From: Streptococcus cristatus
GTDB lineage: Bacteria; Bacillota; Bacilli; Lactobacillales; Streptococcaceae
Assembly (NCBI RefSeq): GCF_003943465.1
Contig: NZ_RJPR01000001.1
Coordinates: forward strand, 196,661 to 260,660
DNA: 64,000 nucleotides
Direction of reading: 5' to 3'
The notes under the pieces were generated by a model that was not told the DNA's origin, did not search any database, and saw nothing but the letters and a program-made list of their open reading frames with translations. The position numbers were made by a program, and so were the translations under genes. Below, piece by piece: positions 1 to 7,812 of the stretch. Positions within the stretch are counted from its first letter, which is position 1, and each line of letters opens with the position of its first letter.

Positions 1-39
1 CTTTTGTTTTAGTATATAGTGAATTTTATTTTTTATCAT
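1..39 (-). CDS. Possible 5' end of a gene running off the left edge
   Basis: An ATG at 37-39 on the minus strand opens a frame (MIKNKIHYILKQK) that stays open to the window edge. It lies 75 bases beyond the stop of the first immunity-like gene. The ribosome-binding site is poor (only an A/G-rich stretch). With 13 codons visible nothing can be said about function, and it may not be a gene. Confidence 0.25.
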   Translation of the reverse strand, partial: MIKNKIHYILKQK

Positions 40-114
40 TTTTTTCTAATCTACTTAATTTTTTAAACGTTTATAATGGTCATCTGTATAGTAAACACTT
101 TTATAACTTCCTTA

Positions 115-432
115 TTATTCTGAAACGACTATTGCAAAATAAAAATTTTCTCCATTACTATTTGTATACTGTTTAATATAATTTTTGGCCACAGAAATCG
201 ACTTTAGTGAATCATTATCTTTATTTTTAGGAGAATAATACCAGCTATCATAAGTTAAATCAAATATATCACCTTGTCTTGAATACACATCTCCACCAAG
301 AATAATAAACTTTTTTGATTCTATCCAGTCTATATATGCCAAAACATCTTTAAATGTATATGCATAATTTGTAACACCAAACTCTTCTAACGAACTACCT
401 CTATTTTCAAAATTATATTTACTTAATTCCAT
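115..432 (-). CDS. Putative immunity protein of a polymorphic toxin (cassette 1)
   Basis: A 105-residue soluble protein with no signal peptide or membrane segment. It starts at an ATG nine bases after an AGGAG ribosome-binding site and sits directly downstream of a broken toxin tip, the usual place for the cognate immunity gene. Visible features are an ILGGDVYSRQGD stretch near residues 44-55 and a WYYSPKNKDN stretch after it, which recall the Imm40 group of immunity proteins; that family name is from memory and unverified. In such systems the immunity protein binds and neutralises the toxin domain encoded just upstream. Since the partner toxin is frameshifted here, the gene may now serve as an orphan immunity protein against toxins of neighbouring strains. 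Confidence 0.6.
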   Translation of the reverse strand: MELSKYNFENRGSSLEEFGVTNYAYTFKDVLAYIDWIESKKFIILGGDVYSRQGDIFDLTYDSWYYSPKNKDNDSLKSISVAKNYIKQYTNSNGENFYFAIVVSE

Positions 433-444
433 ATTGTTTAGCTC

Positions 445-1260
445 CTACTTTTTAGGTCTAAAGAACCTATGATTTACAGTATTATCAGGTTCAATTATAT
501 ATTCGAATACTCCATCCTTACCTTTATAGGATCCCGGAATTTCAAGTTTTTTTTCTGACAATACCGTCTCCACCTGTTATTGTTGATAATTTCCCTTCTG
601 ATCCAAATGGTTCTACCACTTCTGGAAATGAGTGTAGATCTCCTTGTTTCATTTGTTTTTTACCTTATCCTTAAATATGATATCTTCTAAAGGATTTATC
701 TTTATCCCATCTTTGACATCATCCACTTTATCTGCCACACGAGCAACATCTGATGCTTTATCAGCTGCCTTCGTGGCTTTTGAAGCATCATTGACTGCAT
801 CTACTGCATCGAGTGTTTTTTCAAGTTTCCTTAATTTGCCAGCCTTAGCTATAGGATAGAAATTATTTGCAATATCAACAGCTAACTCTGCACCTGCCTC
901 CCAACGATTTGCGTCTTCGCCCGTTAGTGGATCTTTCCCTGTAACTAAACGTTCTCCATTATTCCAGCCTATTAATTCAGCTGCTATAGTTGGAAGTATA
1001 GCTTTATTTTCTTGGTTAAACTTCGCAAATTTTACATTAGATGCATAGGCATTTTCCTCAGGAGTCATTGGGGGAGCCTTTAGATACTCCTCTAATGTCA
1101 TCCTATCAATTCGTTCTTTCTGATCCAATCTGAGTCCATGTCTTGCCGCATCTTCATACTTTCTAAAATCAGCTATAGACAAGGTTTTATTTACACCCCG
1201 ATCTGATGCCTTAGTCGTTTTGGGATTACATACATGTTTCAATGTATTCTGTAAAGCAGG
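445..1260 (-). pseudogene. Broken C-terminal end of a polymorphic (Rhs-type) toxin, cassette 1
   Basis: The longest open part (about 1242 to 649) reads as a pretoxin region with LTGEDANRWEAGAELAVD followed by an Ala/Asp/Lys-rich segment (repeats such as DASKATKAADKASD), typical of the junction before a toxin tip. It is cut at its 5' end by a TAG at about 1260 and has no convincing start. After the stop at 649 the coding sense continues in another frame (GKKQMKQGDLHSFPEVVEPF...), then shifts again near 550 to give KLEIPGSYKGKDGVFEYII... ending in HRFFRPKK and a TAG at 445-447. The last segment matches the ends of many Rhs/LXG-type toxins. Two frameshifts plus the missing N-terminus mean no functional toxin is made. 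Confidence 0.7.
755..923 (-). repeat. Direct repeat, copy 1 (pretoxin junction)
   Basis: This 169-base segment, encoding the GEDANRW...FYPIAK...KLRKLEK part and the start of the Ala/Asp-rich linker, is repeated with the same orientation and length at 2281-2449. The copies differ by scattered substitutions. It marks where one toxin tip can be exchanged for another by homologous recombination. Confidence 0.8.
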
Positions 1261-1261
1261 A

Positions 1262-1370
1262 GTCTAGTTACGGTCATATTTTCCACTTGACCCAGAGTAT
1301 CGTAGGTATAGGTATGGACTAGGGTTTCGCTATCCTGCTGGATGGTTTCCTTGGCGATATGAGCTTATAC
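1262..1370 (-). pseudogene. Remnant of a YD-repeat (Rhs/WapA-like) protein
   Basis: Read on the minus strand this piece translates as AHIAKETIQQDSETLVHTYT followed by YDTLGQVENMTV, which has the tyrosine-aspartate pattern of YD repeats. It has no start and runs into unrelated frames at both ends. It abuts truncated cassette 1, so it is best read as the last scrap of the large surface protein whose toxin tips lie here. Confidence 0.55.
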
Positions 1371-1401
1371 TGCTTGTCTACTGTGAAGCTAGTATAAAAT
1401 A

Positions 1402-1426
1402 AACTAGGGGAAAATTTCCCCTAGTT
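1402..1426 (-). terminator. Hairpin terminator after cassette 2
   Basis: AACTAGGGG and CCCCTAGTT form a perfect stem around AAAATTT. On the minus strand it is followed by TTATTTTAT. It would end transcription from the immunity gene at 1503-1913. Confidence 0.6.
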
Positions 1427-1502
1427 AGCAATTGAACTAAGTCACAAATTGTATTTGTGAAAGTGATTTATACTTTCCAATCATCTAAATTCAACACTTT
1501 AC

Positions 1503-1913
1503 TCACTCTAAAGTTTCATTATCCTGCCAAAAGAAATGAGCACCCTTTAAATCAAGATGTTCTATCTGAATATCACGACAAACAATTATTATATCCGTAA
1601 TACCTAGATCAATTCTGCACTCAACAAAATTTTTATTTTGAGCATACTGAAGCAACGTGAAATTTTGTGCGGAATAACCGAGTTGAGTCTTTTTCAAACT
1701 TTTCACATCATAATCACGCCAATTCTTCCATAAAGCATCTGTTGTATACTCTACTTTACCACATAAAAGGAAGGTTACGCGCCAATATTTTTTTTGATTA
1801 TCCTCATACTCAATAATAGTTTCATCGCCAAAAAATGACACATAAAAATTGTAAATAGGTGCGTCCCAATAATTTGTTAAATCTAATTCTTTTTGTTTTT
1901 GTTCAATATTCAT
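1503..1913 (-). CDS. Putative immunity protein of a polymorphic toxin (cassette 2)
   Basis: A 136-residue acidic, soluble protein (starts MNIEQKQKELDLTNYWDAPI) with no signal peptide. I do not recognise the family. Its position argues for an immunity role: it begins about 20 bases after the stop of toxin tip 2 on the same strand and is followed by a terminator. It contains several aromatic residues (YWRVTFLL, HFFWQDNE) and an alternating beta-like pattern, which suits a small binding protein. The gene itself looks intact. Confidence 0.55.
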   Translation of the reverse strand: MNIEQKQKELDLTNYWDAPIYNFYVSFFGDETIIEYEDNQKKYWRVTFLLCGKVEYTTDALWKNWRDYDVKSLKKTQLGYSAQNFTLLQYAQNKNFVECRIDLGITDIIIVCRDIQIEHLDLKGAHFFWQDNETLE

Positions 1914-1934
1914 ATCTCTATTTTGTAATATCCA

Positions 1935-2449
1935 TTAATACTTATCCCATGGAATATGGGCATCTGGACTTTTTCTGTTAACAATATTACCGTTTATATC
2001 TAAAGGTTTTCCATTTTCATCATAAATGTGCATATGATTATAGTCAGTTATGCGGTCAGGTGGATCTATTCTGATTTTATAGTCCCCTTTGCTATTTTTT
2101 ATATGAACACGTCCATTATGCTCATTGAATGTCCAGCCTTCTGGCAGTCTTCCTTTTAGCTCCTGTATATTTAAATCAACTATCTCTTTTGGAGATAATT
2201 TATCTAATTTAGGAGGATTAAAAAGCTTACCAGCATCGGACGCCTTATCTACCACTCTTGCAGCTTTCAAAGCATCATTAGCTTTATCAGCTGCCTTCGC
2301 AACTTTTGATGCATCATTGGCTGCGTCCACTGCATCGAGTGCTTTTTCAAGTTTCCTTAATTTGCTATCCTTAGCTATAGGATAGAAGTTACTTGCAATA
2401 TCAACAGTTAGCTCTGCAGCTGCTACCCAACGATTTGCGTCTTCGCCCC
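1935..2449 (-). pseudogene. Orphan toxin tip, cassette 2, lacking its N-terminal protein
   Basis: The frame is open from about 2449 to a stop at 1935. It starts abruptly with GEDANRWVAAAELTVDIASN, passes through the Ala/Asp-rich linker (DAANDASKVAKAADKANDAL) and ends in a compact domain with WTFNEHNGRVHI, YKIRIDPPDR, NHMHIYDENG and SPDAHIPWDKY. The His, Asp and Arg residues in that last domain look catalytic, and similar tips occur at the ends of other Rhs/WapA-like toxins; I cannot name the family firmly. The only plausible starts are internal (a GTG at 2328-2330), which would give a 131-residue free tip. It has lost its delivery protein and reads as a silent donor cassette, or possibly an unexported internal product paired with the immunity gene. 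Confidence 0.6.
2281..2449 (-). repeat. Direct repeat, copy 2 (pretoxin junction)
   Basis: Second copy of the 169-base pretoxin segment also found at 755-923. Its outer edge (2449) is exactly where the sequence changes to sortase-like coding, so the repeat edge is also a recombination breakpoint. Confidence 0.8.
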
Positions 2450-2691
2450 ATCTATATCATGAGATAAGTAATAAGTATCATCTAGTGGATGTTGAGCAAT
2501 TGAATAATCAATTCGAGTCCCTTCTACCGTTAGCCACGCATATACATCTGGATTCTGATGAAGTTTTGTCTCTATCGCATTTGAGAATGTTGCTCCTCAG
2601 CCGTCTGTTCAAATCCATCTAAGAGCTTTAAACCTAAAATTAAAACTGCAATCACCGCAATGAATGATAAACTAAACTTTAAAACTTTCAC
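2450..2691 (-). pseudogene. Truncated, frameshifted class B sortase
   Basis: From a GTG at 2689-2691 the minus strand encodes VKVLKFSLSFIAVIAVLILG, a membrane anchor, then LKLLDGFEQTAEEQHSQ and a stop. One base shift later it continues as NAIETKLHQNPDVYAWLTV, EGTRIDYSIAQHPLDDTYYL and SHDIDG. The NPDVYAWLTVEGT..IDY and YYLSHD motifs are those of class B sortases just after the N-terminal anchor. The catalytic Cys and Arg regions are absent, because the reading stops at the junction with the toxin cassette. It cannot be functional. Confidence 0.65.
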
Positions 2692-2763
2692 GTAATCTTC
2701 TCTATTATTGTCTACAGAACCCAAAAACTAGATATTAGGTTTAAACCAAGAGTCTGGACAAGC

Positions 2764-3522
2764 CTATTCAAACAAGCCATAGTAGTCCGCTATGGTCATC
2801 TTGGCTTTTTCTTCTTGCTTGAGATCTTGAATGATTTGCCCTTCCTTCATGACAATCAGACGGTTGCCGTATTTAAGAGCATCCTCCATGTGATGGGTAA
2901 TCATGAGGGCTGTCAGCTGGTCTCTGCGAACAAAGTCGTCAGTCAGCTCCATAAGAGCCACACTGGTCTTGGGATCCAGTGCTGCTGTATGCTCGTCCAA
3001 GAGAAGCAGCTCTGGACGTTTGAGCGTCGCCATGAGCAGACTCAAAGCCTGTCTCTGACCACCAGAGAGAAACTCAATCGGCGTATCCAGATGTTTTTCC
3101 AAACCATTGCCAATCTTATCAATAGTCTCCTGAAACTCCTGCCGATAGCTATTCAGCCGACGAGGGACTAGGCCACGGGATTCGCCACGAAACTTGGCAA
3201 TCAGCAGGTTTTCCGCCACTGTCATCCGAGGAGCCGTTCCCATCTTGGGATCTTGAAAGACGCGCGATAGATATTTGGCTCTCTTTTCAGGTGAAAAGTT
3301 GGTCACATTTTCGCCCAAGATGTAAATGCTACCGCTGCTCAGAGAGAGCGTGCCGGCAATCACATTAAAAAGAGTTGATTTCCCTGCTCCATTGCCACCC
3401 AAAATCGTGATAAAATCATGCTCATGAATCTCCAGCGACACATCGTTTAGGATGACCTTTTCTTCATCAAAGCCGTTATTGACCCGCTTGCTGGCATTTT
3501 TTAATTCTACAATCGCTGTCAT
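2764..3522 (-). CDS. ABC transporter ATP-binding protein (TrpZ-like)
   Basis: 252 residues with a complete nucleotide-binding domain: Walker A GGNGAGKST near residue 41, the signature LSGGQRQ near 153, Walker B LLLLDE near 173 and the switch histidine in MITHHMEDA. The ATG overlaps the stop of the permease gene (ATGA), so the two are translationally coupled. In pneumococcus the equivalent genes form a three-gene set with a binding lipoprotein, thought to import aromatic amino acids (TrpXYZ type); substrate here is inferred only from that relationship. The third gene is not next to this pair. Confidence 0.85.
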   Translation of the reverse strand: MTAIVELKNASKRVNNGFDEEKVILNDVSLEIHEHDFITILGGNGAGKSTLFNVIAGTLSLSSGSIYILGENVTNFSPEKRAKYLSRVFQDPKMGTAPRMTVAENLLIAKFRGESRGLVPRRLNSYRQEFQETIDKIGNGLEKHLDTPIEFLSGGQRQALSLLMATLKRPELLLLDEHTAALDPKTSVALMELTDDFVRRDQLTALMITHHMEDALKYGNRLIVMKEGQIIQDLKQEEKAKMTIADYYGLFE

Positions 3523-4385
3523 TTGCTTAACTTAGCTCCTTTAAAGAATGTATTTTTCAAGGTCGGAATCATGAGGCAGACCGCCAAGATAACCGCACTA
3601 TAAAGACGGAGATAGCTCGTGTTGAAGCCAAGAGCGATGACGCCCCAAATCAGAAACTGATAGGCAATAGCACCAACTACAATGGTAATCAGGCGCTCAG
3701 CCAAGGTCAGACCCCTAAAAAGCACTTCTCCGATAATCAGACTGGCCAAGCCGACGACGATAACCCCAATCCCGCGGGACACATCCGCATAGCCCTCCTG
3801 CTGGGCAATCAGAGCACCAGACAAGGCAATGACGCCATTAGACAAGATCATGCCCATCAATTCCATGCGGCCAGTATTGATACCGAAACTACGCGCCATA
3901 TCAGGATTGTCCCCAGTTGCGATGTAGGCCTGCCCCAGCTTGGTATCTAGGAAAAAGAGCAGAGCGACAATAACCAGACTGACAAAAATCAAGCCTGTCA
4001 GGAGATTATTGATTTCCCCAGAGAAGGGCAAAAAGTCCTGAATCTGTCGAGTTCCCAGCAAACCTAGATTAGCCCGCCCCATGATCATAAGCATAATGGA
4101 ATGGCAAGAGGTCATGACCAAAATCCCTGACAGCAGGGTCGGAATCTTGCCCTTGGTATAGAGAAGCCCTGTCGCCAAGCCTGCCAGACAGCCCGCCAAT
4201 ACCGCAGCTGCCGTTGCCAAGAAAGGGTTCACCCCCTTGGTAATCAAGGTGACAGCTACCGCCCCACCTAGTGGAAAGGAACCTTCAGTCGTCATATCTG
4301 GAAAATTCAAAATCCGAAAAGTCATGAAAATCCCCAGACCTAAAATGGCCCAGACCAGACCTTGTGAAATAATGGAAAGAATCAT
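3519..4385 (-). CDS. ABC transporter permease (TrpY-like)
   Basis: 288 residues with about eight to nine hydrophobic segments and the fold typical of the branched-chain/aromatic amino acid permease family (short FRILNFPDMTTEGSFPLGGA near the N-terminus, GVIVVGLASLIIGEVLFRG near residue 220). It pairs with the overlapping ATPase gene. Only about 100 bases separate its start from the carbonic anhydrase gene, with no room for the solute-binding lipoprotein that normally leads this operon. Either the lipoprotein lies elsewhere or the operon has been trimmed. The minus strand at 4386-4430 is AT-rich enough to hold its own promoter. Confidence 0.85.
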   Translation of the reverse strand: MILSIISQGLVWAILGLGIFMTFRILNFPDMTTEGSFPLGGAVAVTLITKGVNPFLATAAAVLAGCLAGLATGLLYTKGKIPTLLSGILVMTSCHSIMLMIMGRANLGLLGTRQIQDFLPFSGEINNLLTGLIFVSLVIVALLFFLDTKLGQAYIATGDNPDMARSFGINTGRMELMGMILSNGVIALSGALIAQQEGYADVSRGIGVIVVGLASLIIGEVLFRGLTLAERLITIVVGAIAYQFLIWGVIALGFNTSYLRLYSAVILAVCLMIPTLKNTFFKGAKLSK

Positions 4386-4429
4386 CTTATTGTCCTAACT
4401 AAATTAAAATCGTATTCTATTTTAACACA

Positions 4430-4480
4430 AAAAAGCAGCCAATTTCAATGCCGAAATACCGACAGATAAATTGGCTTTCC
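4430..4480 (-). terminator. Terminator after carbonic anhydrase
   Basis: AGCCAATTT and AAATTGGCT form a nine-base-pair stem with a long loop, followed on the minus strand by GCTTTTTTG. It separates the carbonic anhydrase gene from the ABC permease gene. Confidence 0.6.
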
Positions 4481-4487
4481 TAGCTAA

Positions 4488-4982
4488 TTACTGAACAACA
4501 GTCATTCGCCCTGTAGCAACATCATACACTGCTCCTGAGATCTCTACATCATCTGGGATAAGGGGTGATTGGCGGAGAAGCTCCACGTCTTCCCGCACAC
4601 TTTCCTCAACATCTGTAAAAGGAAGGAAATCCTGACCGCTGACATCAACGCCCAGTTCTTGAGTGAGAAAAGCAGCAAATTCTTCATTTTTGAAAGTTTG
4701 TGCGCCACAATCCGTATGGTGCAAGACCACAATTTCCCGCGTGCCCATCTGCTGCTGCGAAATAACCAGCGAGCGAATCATGTCCTCCGTCACCCGACCG
4801 CCAGCGTTGCGCAAGATATGAGCATCTCCCAGCGCCAAGCCCAGAGCCTGAGCCACGTGTAGCCTAGAGTCCATGCAGGTCACGATTGCCACCTTGGTCT
4901 TGGGCTTAATCGGCAGGTGGGAGGTTCCATGCAGGTCCACATAGGCTTGGTTGGCCTTCATAAAATTTTCAAAATAGGACAT
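4488..4982 (-). CDS. Beta-class carbonic anhydrase
   Basis: 164 residues. It converts CO2 and water to bicarbonate using a zinc ion. The beta-class signature is clear: CMDSRL near residue 36 (zinc Cys and the Asp/Arg dyad), then VVLHHTDCGA near residue 90 carrying the zinc His and second zinc Cys. RNAGGR near residue 60 is also typical. Bicarbonate feeds carboxylases such as acetyl-CoA and pyrimidine synthesis, important for streptococci growing in air. Gene order (dut ... radA, then this gene) matches pneumococcus. The start ATG follows a GGGGAAAG ribosome-binding site. Confidence 0.92.
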   Translation of the reverse strand: MSYFENFMKANQAYVDLHGTSHLPIKPKTKVAIVTCMDSRLHVAQALGLALGDAHILRNAGGRVTEDMIRSLVISQQQMGTREIVVLHHTDCGAQTFKNEEFAAFLTQELGVDVSGQDFLPFTDVEESVREDVELLRQSPLIPDDVEISGAVYDVATGRMTVVQ

Positions 4983-5117
4983 TCTTTCCCCTTACTAGAA
5001 TTTATTTGATAGTCAAACCATTTCCTACCATCTTATCATCTTTTGAGCCTTTTGTCAGTTTTCGGATCTAGATAAAGCAAAAATGTCCGTTTTTTATGAA
5101 AAAATGAAAGAAAAATG

Positions 5118-5150
5118 CAAGAAAGGTGCGGAAATTCATCCACACCTTTC
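5118..5150 (-). terminator. Terminator after the AIM24-family gene
   Basis: GAAAGGTGTGG and CCGCACCTTTC pair with a mismatch in the middle; T-rich sequence follows on the minus strand. It lies at the stop codon of the AIM24-family gene. Confidence 0.55.
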
Positions 5151-5845
5151 TATGAACCTTTTGCGATATAGCGGCTGAGTGAGCCCGCAAAGCTTTGAAG
5201 ATTGAGACTTTGAACATAGATTTCCCCAGTGCCTCGGAAGGTGTTGACAACTCCTTCTCCCGTTCCGATCGACTGCCAGAAACCATTTTCCAGATGGATA
5301 TTATAATCCAAGGACTGACTCCAAGCTACGACATGGGCATTGTCAATGGTTACTTCTTGGTTATTTAGCTCAATTTTCCTAATCGATCCATAGGCATTGG
5401 CCAAGAGAGTCCCCTGCCCTTGAGTCGTCATGACGAAGAGGCCACCTTGACCGCCAAATATCGCCTTGCCAACAGACTGGCGCTCCATCGTATAGTAAGC
5501 CGTACCGTCCAGAGCTAGAAAGGCACCGTCATTGAGCCGGTACTGCTTTTCTCCCAGATAAAGGGGAATAACTTGGCCGGGAACTTCTGGTGCTAAAGCT
5601 AGAAAACCGTTATCGGACTGGGCGACAGCTTGGGTGATGAAGGTACTTTCACCAGACACCATGGAACGGCCGACTGCCTTAACAAAGCGACCCAAACCCG
5701 AACCGTTAGCATTGAGCTGAGTGTTCAAGGTCACATTAGGCGTGTGATAGACCATACTGCCACGCTGGATAAAGACTGTCTCTCCTTGATTAAGGTAGAG
5801 ATCAACGAGTGGAAATTGCATGTTGCTATCCATGGAAAATTGCAT
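5150..5845 (-). CDS. AIM24 family protein
   Basis: 231 residues, almost all beta strands, with no signal peptide. The pattern of GESTFITQAVAQ near residue 70, VPGQVIPLYLG near 92 and GQGTLLANAYGSI near 143 is that of the AIM24/TIGR00266 family, whose members form trimeric beta-barrels. The bacterial role is unknown; the name comes from a yeast mitochondrial protein. The C-terminal GTGEGVVNTFRGTGEIYVQS is characteristic. It lies between radA and the carbonic anhydrase gene, on the same strand, with its own ribosome-binding site (AAGGAGGG) and terminator. Confidence 0.85.
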   Translation of the reverse strand: MQFSMDSNMQFPLVDLYLNQGETVFIQRGSMVYHTPNVTLNTQLNANGSGLGRFVKAVGRSMVSGESTFITQAVAQSDNGFLALAPEVPGQVIPLYLGEKQYRLNDGAFLALDGTAYYTMERQSVGKAIFGGQGGLFVMTTQGQGTLLANAYGSIRKIELNNQEVTIDNAHVVAWSQSLDYNIHLENGFWQSIGTGEGVVNTFRGTGEIYVQSLNLQSFAGSLSRYIAKGS

Positions 5846-5917
5846 AAGAGTTCCCTCCTTGTTTTTAAGAAAATTATAGCAATAATAAAATATTTTTGCA
5901 ATCTAAAACAAAGAAAA

Positions 5918-7282
5918 TCATCCAGCAAAGACTTTTTTCAAGACTTCCCCAATCGTTGTCACACCGATGACTTGGATATTGTCTGGCACCTTGAGGCCGT
6001 TCAGAGAGTTTTTGGGAGCATAAATCTTGGTAAAGCCCAGTTTCGCTGCTTCGTTGATGCGCTGCTCGATGCGGTTGACCCGGCGGATTTCACCAGTCAG
6101 GCCAATTTCACCGATAAAGCACTCTTGAGGATTGGTCGGCAGATCCTTGTAGCTGGAAGCAATGGCTACCGCTACCGCCAAATCAATAGCCGGCTCATCT
6201 AGCTTGACGCCACCAGCTGACTTAAGGTAGGCGTCTTGATTTTGCAGGAGGAGCCCCGCCCTTTTTTCTAGAACCGCCATAATGAGGCTGGCTCGGTTAA
6301 AGTCCAGTCCAGTCGTGGTTCGCTTGGCATTGCCGAACATGGTCGGTGTCACCAAAGCCTGCACCTCAGCTAAAATCGGCCGTGTTCCTTCCATGGTCAC
6401 GACGATGGATGAGCCTGTCGCACCATCCAGCCGCTCTTCCAGAAAGACTTGACTTGGATTGACAACCTCGACTAGCCCGCCAGACTGCATTTCAAAAATG
6501 CCGATCTCATTAGTAGAGCCAAAGCGGTTCTTGACTGCTCTCAAGATACGGAAAGTGTGCTGACGTTCGCCTTCAAAATAAAGCACGGTGTCCACCATGT
6601 GCTCCAAAGTTCGGGGGCCGGCCAAGGTTCCTTCCTTGGTCATGTGACCAACGATAAAGGTCGCGATATTATTGGTCTTGGCCAGCTGCATGAGCTCGGC
6701 TGTCACCTCTCGAACCTGAGAGACAGAGCCTTGAACACTGGAAATTTCCGGCGACATCACCGTCTGTATAGAGTCGATAATCAGAAAATCTGGCTTGATT
6801 TTCTCAATCTCCGTGCGGATGTTTTGCATATTGGTCTCGGCGTAGAGATAAAATTCACTGTCAATATCACCGAGGCGTTCCGCCCGCAACTTAATCTGCT
6901 CAGCTGATTCCTCCCCACTGACATAAAGGACAGTGCCCTGATGAGAAAGCTGAGTGGACACCTGCAGAAGCAGGGTAGACTTCCCGATGCCAGGATCCCC
7001 GCCAATCAGAACCAGACTACCAGGCACCACGCCACCACCCAGCACACGGTTAAACTCATCCATTTCTGTCTTAGTCCGATTGACATCAATCGAAGTGACC
7101 TCAGCCAGCTTCATGGGCCGAGTCTTTTCACCTGTCAAGGAAACACGTGCATGCTTGACCTCAGCAGCCTCTACCTCCTCGACAAAAGAAGACCAAGAGC
7201 CGCAGTTAGGACAGCGGCCTAGGTATTTGGGCGAATGGTATTCACAATTTTGACAGACAAAGGTCGTCTTTTTCTTAGCGAT
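5918..7282 (-). CDS. radA: DNA repair/transformation helicase RadA, probable AUC start
   Basis: RadA unwinds DNA at recombination junctions and is needed for transformation in streptococci. About 454 residues: an N-terminal zinc finger with CQNC and CPNC, Walker [11 protein letters not shown] near residue 100, the Rad[10 protein letters not shown] motif near residue 256 and a C-terminal Lon-like domain (ending [10 protein letters not shown]). The frame is open upstream of the first ATG/GTG/TTG through the whole zinc finger, which every RadA needs. Between the preceding in-frame stop and the zinc finger there is no ATG, GTG or TTG. The best start is the ATC at 7280-7282, six bases after AAGAGG, giving [13 protein letters not shown], the same opening as other RadA proteins. 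A usual gene finder would begin at a TTG at 7138 and lose the zinc finger. Confidence 0.93.
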   Translation of the reverse strand: MAKKKTTFVCQNCEYHSPKYLGRCPNCGSWSSFVEEVEAAEVKHARVSLTGEKTRPMKLAEVTSIDVNRTKTEMDEFNRVLGGGVVPGSLVLIGGDPGIGKSTLLLQVSTQLSHQGTVLYVSGEESAEQIKLRAERLGDIDSEFYLYAETNMQNIRTEIEKIKPDFLIIDSIQTVMSPEISSVQGSVSQVREVTAELMQLAKTNNIATFIVGHMTKEGTLAGPRTLEHMVDTVLYFEGERQHTFRILRAVKNRFGSTNEIGIFEMQSGGLVEVVNPSQVFLEERLDGATGSSIVVTMEGTRPILAEVQALVTPTMFGNAKRTTTGLDFNRASLIMAVLEKRAGLLLQNQDAYLKSAGGVKLDEPAIDLAVAVAIASSYKDLPTNPQECFIGEIGLTGEIRRVNRIEQRINEAAKLGFTKIYAPKNSLNGLKVPDNIQVIGVTTIGEVLKKVFAG

Positions 7283-7295
7283 GATAAACCTCTTT

Positions 7296-7811
7296 CTATA
7301 TCTCTATCTCACATTCAATCACTTGGCAAAAATCAATTTGCTCATTTGGCACAAACTGACGGATCAGCATGCGATGGGCTACAAGGACTACTGTCTGGTA
7401 ATCTCGATACTTTGCCATACAGTCTACAAAACGAGCCTTCATCTCCTCAGCCGTCTCATACTGAATAGGACTACTGGGGAGCAAGGCACCATTATTTTCT
7501 AAAAACAGGCTTCGAGCTTTTTCAAAGTTCCCTCTTCCCGTTTGATAAACCTGCCATTCGTGTAGCAAAGGCTCCACTCTCAAAGGAAGGCCAGTGGCAC
7601 AAGCCACATAAGATGCCGTTTCTAAAGCTCGCGTCATTGCAGAAGACACCAGCAAATCAGCTGAACGCAGTAAAGGATGCTGGCAAAGTTCCTGAGCCTG
7701 CCGTCTTCCCTGCTCAGATAAAGGCGCCAAATCCAGACCAAAGCCAGTATAAGAACGCTCCTCTAACTCATGGTAATCAGGCTCACCATGGCGCACAAAG
7801 ATCACTTTCAT
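7296..7811 (-). CDS. Histidine phosphatase family protein
   Basis: 171 residues, phosphoglycerate-mutase-like fold. The catalytic RHGEPDY motif is at residues 6-12, an Arg/Glu-containing ALETASYVA segment lies near residue 60, and the second catalytic His is in [13 protein letters not shown] near residue 150. The substrate cannot be told from sequence. The ATG at 7809-7811 follows the dut stop codon by one base, so the two genes are coupled; the radA start lies 14 bases downstream of this gene's stop. The set dut, this gene and radA is conserved in pneumococcus. Confidence 0.82.
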   Translation of the reverse strand: MKVIFVRHGEPDYHELEERSYTGFGLDLAPLSEQGRRQAQELCQHPLLRSADLLVSSAMTRALETASYVACATGLPLRVEPLLHEWQVYQTGRGNFEKARSLFLENNGALLPSSPIQYETAEEMKARFVDCMAKYRDYQTVVLVAHRMLIRQFVPNEQIDFCQVIECEIEI

Positions 7812-7812
7812 C

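Noticed and set aside
644..859. Plus-strand frames rich in Ser/Ala opposite the toxin linkers (also 2125-2385)
   Set aside because: They are antisense images of the Ala/Asp/Lys-rich repeats; both copies appear only because the linker is repetitive.
7138..7282. RadA starting at the TTG at 7138
   Set aside because: That would remove the CQNC...CPNC zinc finger, which is intact and in frame upstream.
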